Assembly (NCBI GenBank): GCA_036376245.1
Contig: DASVAS010000101.1
Span: 62,001 to 126,000, forward strand
DNA from: DATARR01 sp036376245
GTDB taxonomy: Bacteria > Acidobacteriota > Thermoanaerobaculia > Multivoradales > UBA5704
Direction: 5' to 3'
Length of the DNA stretch: 64,000 nt
Of the stretch, positions 57,944 to 64,000 are shown piece by piece. How positions within the stretch are numbered: the first letter of the stretch is position 1; each line of letters begins with the position of its first letter. Below the pieces are notes generated by a model that worked only from the letters and a program-made list of their open reading frames with translations, searched no databases and was not told where the DNA came from. The position numbers and the translations under genes are program-made.

Positions 57944-58894
57944 ATGAGGAAGCTCCTGTCTCTCGCCGTCCACTACTGGAAGGCCCTTGCGCTGGCCTTC
58001 GGGATCGTGACGTTCCTTTCCACCATGGGACCAATGGTCGATCTGATCCGCGAGGTCTCGGTTTCAGGAATTGAGGTGACGGAGCAGCGCCCGGTTCTGA
58101 CCCGGACCTGGGCTGCCGGGCTTCTGACCCTGAGCTTTCTTCTGTTGGCGAGCCTGGCCGCGACGTTCACCCTGTTCCTGGAAAAGGAGTCTCAGAGACG
58201 GAAGTCCGGCGAGCTCGCCAGCAAAAGCCTGGCCGGGATGATGCGGGCGGCCACGAGGATCGTGAACCATTTCTATCCGACCCTGGAACATCCTCCCTAT
58301 GCCGTGGATGAGGTCAGCATCTCGCGGACGGTCCATGCCAACGGCGACAACGAGGTCAAGGCCCGCCTGCTGGTCCGGGCCTGCAGCCAGCCTCTGCACT
58401 TCTGGCGCATCAGCCTCGTCGCGGAGTCGGAGGCGCCGGGGGTCGAGTTCCTGGACGAGGTGGATTTCAAGATCACGGACAACTCCGCCGGAGAGCCGCT
58501 GACCTACCTGGTTACGAAGAACGACATCCACTCGAAAGAGATCTCGGCCTTCTTCCTTCCCTTTCTCCTGCCCGATCAGGAGGCGCACGAGATCGTGTAC
58601 ACCTACCGCTGGCCGGGGATGAGCAGGAAGCTGCTGGTCCGAGGGGGCGAGGTCTTCAACTGGACGGCGAGATCCCAAGGGGTGATCCACCGGGTCGAGT
58701 ACTGCCTCTATTTCGACCCGGAGCTCCACCGGAGCCACGGTCTGCTTTGTGAGGTGACTGGAGCGAAGATCCCTGGAGCTGTTCTGAAGGAAGCCAGCTC
58801 GGACGCCGGTTGGAGGGGATGGCGCTATGAGGCCCGGGCTGTTCCGGCGTCGAGCAATCTTGACTGTCGGATCGAGGTCCGGACCAGGCGCTAG
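57944..58894 (+). CDS. Two-helix membrane protein of unknown function
   Basis: The protein has 316 residues from the ATG at 57944, preceded by TGGGAGGAG. Membrane helices lie at ~10-30 (WKALALAFGIVTFLSTMGPM) and ~58-80 (WAAGLLTLSFLLLASLAATFTLF). A soluble beta-rich C-terminal domain follows (VDEVSISRTVHANGDNEVKARLLVRACSQPLHFWRISLVAESEAPG... FFLPFLLPDQEAHEIVYTYRWPGM). No family recognised. Confidence 0.65.
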   Translation: MRKLLSLAVHYWKALALAFGIVTFLSTMGPMVDLIREVSVSGIEVTEQRPVLTRTWAAGLLTLSFLLLASLAATFTLFLEKESQRRKSGELASKSLAGMMRAATRIVNHFYPTLEHPPYAVDEVSISRTVHANGDNEVKARLLVRACSQPLHFWRISLVAESEAPGVEFLDEVDFKITDNSAGEPLTYLVTKNDIHSKEISAFFLPFLLPDQEAHEIVYTYRWPGMSRKLLVRGGEVFNWTARSQGVIHRVEYCLYFDPELHRSHGLLCEVTGAKIPGAVLKEASSDAGWRGWRYEARAVPASSNLDCRIEVRTRR

Positions 58895-58953
58895 CCGCCC
58901 CCGATGATGCCGTCGGTGGCCTTGCAGGAGTTGTCGAGGTGTAGGGTGTTCAT
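58891..58953 (-). CDS. Possible 20-aa peptide gene
   Basis: GAGAGG lies four bases before an ATG at 58953 that opens MNTLHLDNSCKATDGIIGGG and a TAG. The stop shares CTAG with the convergent gene at 57944-58894. The single Cys and the Gly-rich end recall a small RiPP-like leader or fragment, but it is too short to be sure. Confidence 0.3.
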   Translation of the reverse strand: MNTLHLDNSCKATDGIIGGG

Positions 58954-59090
58954 GGTTCCTCTCTTATGCGAAACGAGTGCCGGAATCTCCGAGAAAAGAG
59001 TCTACGTCGTTTCCGGGGAGAAATCAAGCGAGAGAAGGACGCCGCTCTCCCTTGCCCTCCCCCCCTCCCTCGGAGTACCCTCCAGCCTCG

Positions 59091-60104
59091 ATGTCCTACA
59101 GAGCTACGATCGGCCTCTGTCTCGCCCTCACCCTGGGGCTCGTCTCGGCCGGCTGCCAGGATCTCAGCCACGCCGCCGAGGAGCCCGGGAAAATCCACGT
59201 CGGCATCGTCTTCGACAGCGGCGGCAAGGACGACCGGTCGTTCAACGCCGCGGCGTTCCGGGGGGTGACCCGGGCGGCCAAGGACTTCCCGATCGTGCTG
59301 CGCGACGCCGAGCCGGGCGATCCGGCCTCCCTGGAGCCCGCCACGCGCGCCTTCGCCGAGGTGGGGTACGACCTCATCATCGGCATCGGCTTCGCCCAGA
59401 CGCCCATCATCGAGGCGGTCGCCAAGGACTACCCGAACGTCAATTTCGCCATCGTCGACGGCGTCAGCAACCTGCCCAACGTCGCCTCCCTGGTGTTCAA
59501 GGAGCACGAGGGGAGCTATCTGGTGGGCATGATCGCGGCGCGGACGTCGAAAACCGGCGTGCTCGGCTTCGTGGGCGGCATGGACATCCCCCTGATCCAC
59601 AAGTTCGCGACGGGCTACGAGGAAGGCGCGAAGGCGGTCGATCCGGACGTGCGGGTGATCCAGAACTACGTGGGCGTCACCGAGGCGGCGTGGAACAACC
59701 CGGGCAAGGGCAAGGAATTGGCCGTGGCGCAGATCGGCAAGGGGGCGGACGTGATCTTCGCCGCCGCCGGCAACTCGGGGCTGGGCGTGTTCGACGCCGC
59801 CGAGCAGTACAAGAAGCTCGTCATCGGCGTCGACTCCAACCAGAACTGGGTCAAGCCCGGCTACGTGCTCACCAGCATGGTCAAGCGGGTGGACAACGCG
59901 GTCTACACGATCATCGGCGACATGGTGAACGGCCGCTTCAAGGGGGGCATCCACGTCTACGGCCTTCCCGACGGCGGCATCGGCTACGCCATGGACCAGT
60001 ACAACGAGAAGCTCGTGCCCAAGGACGTGATCGCCGAGGTCGAGGCCGCCAAGGCCCGGATCATCAAGGGCGAGATCAAGGTCACGGACGCGATGGCTCA
60101 GTAG
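59091..60104 (+). CDS. BMP family nucleoside-type substrate-binding lipoprotein
   Basis: The protein has 337 residues. Signal peptide with lipobox LVSAGC (Cys22). The BMP/PnrA fold shows KIHVGIVFDSGGKDDRSFN, IIGIGFAQTPII, FAIVDG, SYLVGMIAA, LGFVGGMDIPLIHKFATGYEEGA, VGVTEAAWNNPGKGKELA, IFAAAGNSGLGVF, VIGVDSNQN and TSMVKRVDNAVY. BMP proteins bind purine nucleosides or related ligands for ABC uptake. First gene of a four-gene importer operon, 12 bp before the ATPase. Confidence 0.92.
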   Translation: MSYRATIGLCLALTLGLVSAGCQDLSHAAEEPGKIHVGIVFDSGGKDDRSFNAAAFRGVTRAAKDFPIVLRDAEPGDPASLEPATRAFAEVGYDLIIGIGFAQTPIIEAVAKDYPNVNFAIVDGVSNLPNVASLVFKEHEGSYLVGMIAARTSKTGVLGFVGGMDIPLIHKFATGYEEGAKAVDPDVRVIQNYVGVTEAAWNNPGKGKELAVAQIGKGADVIFAAAGNSGLGVFDAAEQYKKLVIGVDSNQNWVKPGYVLTSMVKRVDNAVYTIIGDMVNGRFKGGIHVYGLPDGGIGYAMDQYNEKLVPKDVIAEVEAAKARIIKGEIKVTDAMAQ

Positions 60105-60116
60105 ACCGCCCAGCCC

Positions 60117-61634
60117 ATGCTCGAGCTCCGCGACATCACCAAGCGTTTCGGCGAGGTCCTGGCCAACGACCGGGTCAGCCTGACGGTGGCGCCGGGCACC
60201 ATCCACGCCATCGTGGGCGAGAACGGCGCCGGCAAGTCCACGTCCATGCGGATCGCCTACGGCTTCTACTCGGCGGACTCCGGCGACGTCGTCATCGACG
60301 GCCAGGCGCGCCGGCTGGAGAGCCCCCACGACGCCATCGCCCTGGGCGTCGGCATGGTGCATCAGCACTTCATGCTGGTGGAGACCATGACGGTGGCGGA
60401 GAACATCGTTTTGGGGATCGAGCCGGGCTCTCCCTTCGCGATGGACCTGCCCGGGGCCGCGAAGCGCATCCGCGCCCTTTCGGACGAGTTCCGGCTGGCC
60501 ATCGATCCCAACGCCCGCATCGAGGACCTCTCGGTGGGGCAGCAGCAGCGGGTGGAGCTGCTCAAGGCGCTGTACCGCGAGGCGCGGCTGCTGATCCTGG
60601 ACGAGCCCACGGCGGTGCTCTCGCCGCAGGCGGTGGCGGATCTGTTCGCCATCCTGCGGCGGATGCGCGAGCAGGGCAAGACCATGGTCATCGTCACCCA
60701 CAAGCTCTCCGAGGTGCTGGAGATCTCCGATGAAGTGACGGTCATGCGCGACGGCCGCGTAGTGGGCCACCGCCGCACGGCCGAGACCAGCGCCGCCGAG
60801 CTGGCCCGCCTGATGGTGGGGCGCGACGTGCTGCTGCGGGTCGTCAAGCCCGAGGCGAAGCCGGGCCAGCCGGTGCTCGCCGTGCGCGGGCTCTCCCTGA
60901 CGGCGGGCGGCGAGAAGCGGCTGGACGGCGTCTCCCTGGAGGTGCGGGCGGGGGAGATCGTGGGCATCGCGGGGATCGAAGGCAACGGCCAGACGGAGCT
61001 GATCGAGGCCCTGGCCGGGCTGGTGGACCGCGAGGCGGTTTCCGGGACGGTCGAGCTGGAGGGCAGGGACGTGTCGGGCCTCTCCGCCCGCCAGCGCCGG
61101 GCGCGGGGGATCGCGCACGTGCCCGAGGACCGGCACCGGCGCGGCCTGCTGCTGGACTTCGCGCTCGGCGAGAACGCCATCCTGGGCTCGGACGACCGGC
61201 CGCCGGTGGCGGTGGGGCCGCTGCGGTCGTGGCTCAACCTGGACGCCATCCGCCGCAAGACCGAGAAGATCCTGAAGGACTTCGACGTCCGGCCGCCCGA
61301 TCCGGAGCTGCCCGCGCGGGCGCTCTCGGGCGGCAACCAGCAGAAGCTGATCCTGGGCCGGGAGGTGGAGCATTCCCCCCGGCTGCTGCTGGTGGCCCAG
61401 CCCACCCGGGGCGTGGACATCGGCGGCATCGAGTTCATCCACCGCCACCTGGTGGCGATGCGCGACGCCGGCTGCGCCCTCCTCCTGGTCTCCTCGGAGC
61501 TGGAGGAGGTGACGGCCCTCTCGGACCGCCTGCTGGTCATGCGCCAGGGGCGGATCGTGGGCGAGGTGGACCCGGCGCGGGCCTCCATGGAAGAGATCGG
61601 GCTTCTGATGACCGGAGGGAACGCCGCGGCGTGA
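60117..61634 (+). CDS. Nucleoside/sugar-type ABC importer ATPase (two ATP-binding domains)
   Basis: The protein has 505 residues. Domain 1 has GENGAGKST, LSVGQQQRVELLKAL, LLILDEPTAVLSP and IVTHKLSE. Domain 2 (from ~250) has IAGIEGNGQTEL in the Walker A position and LSGGNQQKLILGREV, with LLLVAQPTRGVDIG as Walker B, where a typical E is replaced by Q. The second site is therefore probably catalytically weak, as in related Carb/nucleoside (CUT2-like) ATPases. It drives uptake with the BMP protein and the two permeases. Confidence 0.92.
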   Translation: MLELRDITKRFGEVLANDRVSLTVAPGTIHAIVGENGAGKSTSMRIAYGFYSADSGDVVIDGQARRLESPHDAIALGVGMVHQHFMLVETMTVAENIVLGIEPGSPFAMDLPGAAKRIRALSDEFRLAIDPNARIEDLSVGQQQRVELLKALYREARLLILDEPTAVLSPQAVADLFAILRRMREQGKTMVIVTHKLSEVLEISDEVTVMRDGRVVGHRRTAETSAAELARLMVGRDVLLRVVKPEAKPGQPVLAVRGLSLTAGGEKRLDGVSLEVRAGEIVGIAGIEGNGQTELIEALAGLVDREAVSGTVELEGRDVSGLSARQRRARGIAHVPEDRHRRGLLLDFALGENAILGSDDRPPVAVGPLRSWLNLDAIRRKTEKILKDFDVRPPDPELPARALSGGNQQKLILGREVEHSPRLLLVAQPTRGVDIGGIEFIHRHLVAMRDAGCALLLVSSELEEVTALSDRLLVMRQGRIVGEVDPARASMEEIGLLMTGGNAAA

Positions 61635-61650
61635 GCCTCCAAAGGACCTC

Positions 61651-62706
61651 ATGAAATCAATCCGCGAGATCCTTTTCCCCCTGGCCGCCGTGGCCGCGGC
61701 CTTCCTGGTGGGCGCGGTGCTGATCCTGGCGGTGGGGGACAGCCCCGTGCGCACCTACGAGCTGCTGATCGGCAGCGCCCTGACCTGGCCGGACGGCATC
61801 GGCTACACGCTGTTCTACGCCACGCCGCTGATCTTCACGGGTCTGGCCGTGGCGGTGGCCTTCCGCTGCGGCCTGCTGAACATCGGCGCCGAGGGTCAGC
61901 TCTACATCGCGGCCTTCGCCACGGCCTGGGTGGGCATCACGTTCGCGGGCCTGCCGGCGTTGCTGCTGGTGCCGCTGTGCTTCCTGGCGGCGTTGCTCAC
62001 GGGCGGCTTCTGGGGGGCGGTGCCGGGCGTGCTCAAGGCCCGCTTCGGGGCGCATGAGGTCATCACCACCATCATGATGAACTTCATCGCCATCGCCATC
62101 GCCAGCTACTTCACCCAGTACCATTACAAGCCGCCGGGCGACGCGTTGCTGGAGACGGTGCCGATCGGCGAGAACGCCCACATCCCCCGCATGGCGAGCT
62201 TCATTCCCGGCTTTCCCGAGCGGATTCCGTTGAACGTGGCCTTCCTGCTGGCGCTCGTGGCCTGCCTGCTGGTCTACCTGTTCCTCTGGCGGACGCGCTG
62301 GGGCTACGAGATCCGGGCCACCGGGGCCAACGCGGCGGCGGCGCAGTACGGCGGCATCGCCACGGGCAGGCAGATCGTGCTGGCGATGGCGATCTCCGGC
62401 GCGCTGGCCGGGATGGTGGGGGTCAACGAGGTGCTGGGCTACCGCTACCGGTACTACGACAGCTTCTCCTCCGGCTACGGCTTCACGGGCATCGCCGTGG
62501 CGCTGCTGGGGCGCAACCATCCGGTGGGGGTGATCCTGGCGTCGCTGCTCTTCGGCGCCCTGCTGCGCGGCGGGCTGTTCGTGGACATCTTCACCGAGCA
62601 CGTGTCCAAGGACCTGGTGGTGGTGCTGCAGGGGATCATCATCCTGTTCGTGGCGGCGGAGGCGCTGTTCCGCGGGTCATTCGTGAAGGTGGGCCGGCGC
62701 GCATGA
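61651..62706 (+). CDS. BMP-type ABC importer permease 1
   Basis: The protein has 351 residues with about ten membrane segments (for example LFPLAAVAAAFLVGAVLILAVG, CGLLNIGAEGQLYIAAFATA, ALLLVPLCFLAALLTGGFWGAVPG). The motif RCGLLNIGAEGQLYI and AHEVITTIMMNFIAI are signatures of nucleoside/simple-sugar permeases. It overlaps the next permease gene by 4 bp (ATGA). Confidence 0.9.
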   Translation: MKSIREILFPLAAVAAAFLVGAVLILAVGDSPVRTYELLIGSALTWPDGIGYTLFYATPLIFTGLAVAVAFRCGLLNIGAEGQLYIAAFATAWVGITFAGLPALLLVPLCFLAALLTGGFWGAVPGVLKARFGAHEVITTIMMNFIAIAIASYFTQYHYKPPGDALLETVPIGENAHIPRMASFIPGFPERIPLNVAFLLALVACLLVYLFLWRTRWGYEIRATGANAAAAQYGGIATGRQIVLAMAISGALAGMVGVNEVLGYRYRYYDSFSSGYGFTGIAVALLGRNHPVGVILASLLFGALLRGGLFVDIFTEHVSKDLVVVLQGIIILFVAAEALFRGSFVKVGRRA

Positions 62707-63575
62707 GCGAGATCCTGGTCGTCTCCCTCTTCTTCTCGATGATCCGCCTGGCCACGCCGTTGCTGCTGGCGGCCCTGGGCGGGCTCTTCTCCGAGCGCTC
62801 GGGCGTCATCAACATCGCCCTCGAGGGCTTGATGCTGGCCGGCGCCTTCACCGCCGCCACGGTGACCCACTACACGGGCAGCCCCTGGATCGGGCTGATC
62901 GCGGCGATCCTGGCCGGCTCCCTGGTGGCGCTGATCCACGGCGTCGCGTGCATCCAGTTCAAGGCGGACCAGGTGGTGAGCGGCACGGCGATCAACCTGC
63001 TGTTCCTGGGCGTGCCGGCGCTGCTCTCGGGGGCGCTGTTCGCGTCCACGGGCGCCACGCCGCAGCTCCGCCAGGACCAGCTCATCCCGAACGTGCCCAT
63101 CGTGCTCGCCTTCGGGCTGGTGCCGGTCGTCTGGTACGTCCTGGGGCGGACCCGTTTCGGCCTGCGGCTGCGGGCGGTGGGGGAGAACCCCGAGGCGGCG
63201 GACACGGCGGGCGTCGACGTGACGCGGGTGCGCTATCTGGCGGTGATGCTCTCCGGGGCGCTGGCGGCCATCGGCGGCGCCTATCTGTCGATCGGCCAGT
63301 CGTCCCTGTTCGCCCGCAACATGTCGGCCGGCCGCGGCTTCATCGCCCTGGCGGCGCTGATCTTCGGCAAGTGGAAGCCGGTGCCGACCATGCTGGCCTG
63401 CCTGTTCTTCGGCCTCGCCGAGGCGGTCTCGATCCAGATGCAGGGGGTCTCGCGGATCCCAGTGCAGTTCATCCAGATCATCCCCTACGTGCTGACCATC
63501 GTCGTGCTCGCCGGCTTCATCGGCCACTCCCGCCCCCCCCGGGCGCTAGGATTGCCCTATCAGAAGAAGCGTTGA
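62703..63575 (+). CDS. BMP-type ABC importer permease 2
   Basis: The protein has 290 residues. ERSGVINIALEGLMLAGAFTAA and DQVVSGTAINLLFLGVPALLSG are the paralogous permease signatures. About eight hydrophobic helices follow to GRGFIALAALIFGKWKPVPTMLACLFFGLAEAV. It completes the importer with the preceding three genes. It starts within the stop of permease 1, so their translation is coupled. Confidence 0.9.
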   Translation: MSEILVVSLFFSMIRLATPLLLAALGGLFSERSGVINIALEGLMLAGAFTAATVTHYTGSPWIGLIAAILAGSLVALIHGVACIQFKADQVVSGTAINLLFLGVPALLSGALFASTGATPQLRQDQLIPNVPIVLAFGLVPVVWYVLGRTRFGLRLRAVGENPEAADTAGVDVTRVRYLAVMLSGALAAIGGAYLSIGQSSLFARNMSAGRGFIALAALIFGKWKPVPTMLACLFFGLAEAVSIQMQGVSRIPVQFIQIIPYVLTIVVLAGFIGHSRPPRALGLPYQKKR

Positions 63576-63605
63576 TCGACGGGGTGTTTTTTTGAAAGGC
63601 TGTTC

Positions 63606-64000
63606 ATGACCCGACGAGCATTACCGTTCCTCCTGCTCCTTGCCATGCCCTCTTTCGCCGCCCCTCCCGACCAGCCCGCCGCTCCCGACGAGCTGACGGC
63701 GGCCGTGGAGCGGATGGCGAAGATGACCTCCAGCACGTCGCCCAGCCTGTCACCGGACGCGCAGCGGGTCCTGTTCCTCTCCAACCGGAGCGGCTCGCCG
63801 CAACTCTGGCTTGGCGCGGCCGACGGCTACGGCGAGCCGAAGCTGGTGATCCCGTTCGACGATCCGGTCTCCGGCGCCGAATGGTCCCCGGACGGGCAGT
63901 GGATCGCCCTGTCCGTGGCGCCCGGCGGCGGCCTGAACGAGCAGATCTACCTGGTGCGCCCGGACGGCACCGGCCTCAAGCGCATCACCGACGGCGGCAA
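63606..64000 (+). CDS. TolB-like / S9-type beta-propeller protein, N-terminal part (cut by window edge)
   Basis: 131 residues are visible. The signal peptide (ALPFLLLLAMPSFAAPP) is followed by propeller blades of the SPDG.RI.F...R.G...LW pattern: SPSLSPDAQRVLFLSNRSGSPQLWL and AEWSPDGQWIALSVAPGGGLNEQIYLVRPDGTGLKRITDGG. This may be a TolB-like sensor or the propeller of an S9 prolyl oligopeptidase whose hydrolase domain would lie beyond the window. It follows the importer operon by 30 bp. Confidence 0.75.
   Translation, partial: MTRRALPFLLLLAMPSFAAPPDQPAAPDELTAAVERMAKMTSSTSPSLSPDAQRVLFLSNRSGSPQLWLGAADGYGEPKLVIPFDDPVSGAEWSPDGQWIALSVAPGGGLNEQIYLVRPDGTGLKRITDGG

Overview
The window is 64 kb of GC-rich, densely coding bacterial DNA from a Gram-negative organism. 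It encodes a TonB-dependent receptor, an RND efflux system, many lipoproteins and signal peptides, and a Ser/Thr kinase with TPRs. It also has a 1067-residue ELWxxDGTxxGT-repeat protein with SLH domains, orphan RiPP precursors, and several families of dispersed intergenic hairpins. This mix suggests an Acidobacteriota genome, perhaps class Thermoanaerobaculia. That is inference from gene content; no rRNA is present.

Layout. 0-6.3 kb: the tail of one RtcB ligase, a BrnT/BrnA toxin-antitoxin pair, a secreted Cys-rich protein, an unlisted 54-aa lanthipeptide-type precursor, the giant repeat/SLH protein and a second RtcB-like protein. 6.5-9.3 kb: a GYF_2 membrane protein, then the most interesting locus, a split-borosin-type RiPP cluster. 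It has two tandem near-identical precursors followed by one protein that fuses two borosin-type N-methyltransferase domains, the second lacking key catalytic positions. 9.3-17.3 kb: secreted proteins, a GH44 glycosidase, a YdbS/YdbT-like PH-domain pair, a DinB-like protein and an alpha/beta hydrolase. 17.3-21.9 kb: an RND pump and its adaptor. 22-28.4 kb: two paralogous secreted proteins of unknown family, downstream of an FHA-GAF-AAA+ sigma-54 activator. A sigma-54-like promoter and upstream palindromes suggest a complete local circuit. 28.4-40.2 kb: Ser/Thr kinase-TPR protein, 5'-nucleotidase-type phosphoesterase, coiled-coil lipoprotein, TPR-metallopeptidase and a sulfatase-fold lipoprotein with Thr as putative nucleophile.

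40.3-46.9 kb: a five-gene GntR/ABC operon ending in an ABC permease-M1 aminopeptidase fusion. 46.9-50.2 kb: an SPFH protein plus ribbon-helix-helix regulator with a phased operator, an antitoxin with a decayed toxin, a 21-bp-period array, a small secreted protein and a Uma2 nuclease. 50.3-57.7 kb: a nuclease-helicase fusion, two glycine-rich repeat proteins, and a His-rich-loop TonB receptor. 57.9-64 kb: a membrane protein and a complete BMP-type nucleoside ABC importer, followed by the start of a TolB/S9-like beta-propeller protein.

The intergenic DNA is unusually structured. There are four inverted arrays with a 9-bp period, three copies of a GC-rich palindromic element, one CCAGGCCT hairpin, and two degenerate arrays with a 21-bp period. 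Several sit between convergent genes. I saw no tRNA, rRNA, insertion sequence or CRISPR array. All function calls come from reading translated sequence and motif recognition; no database search was run.
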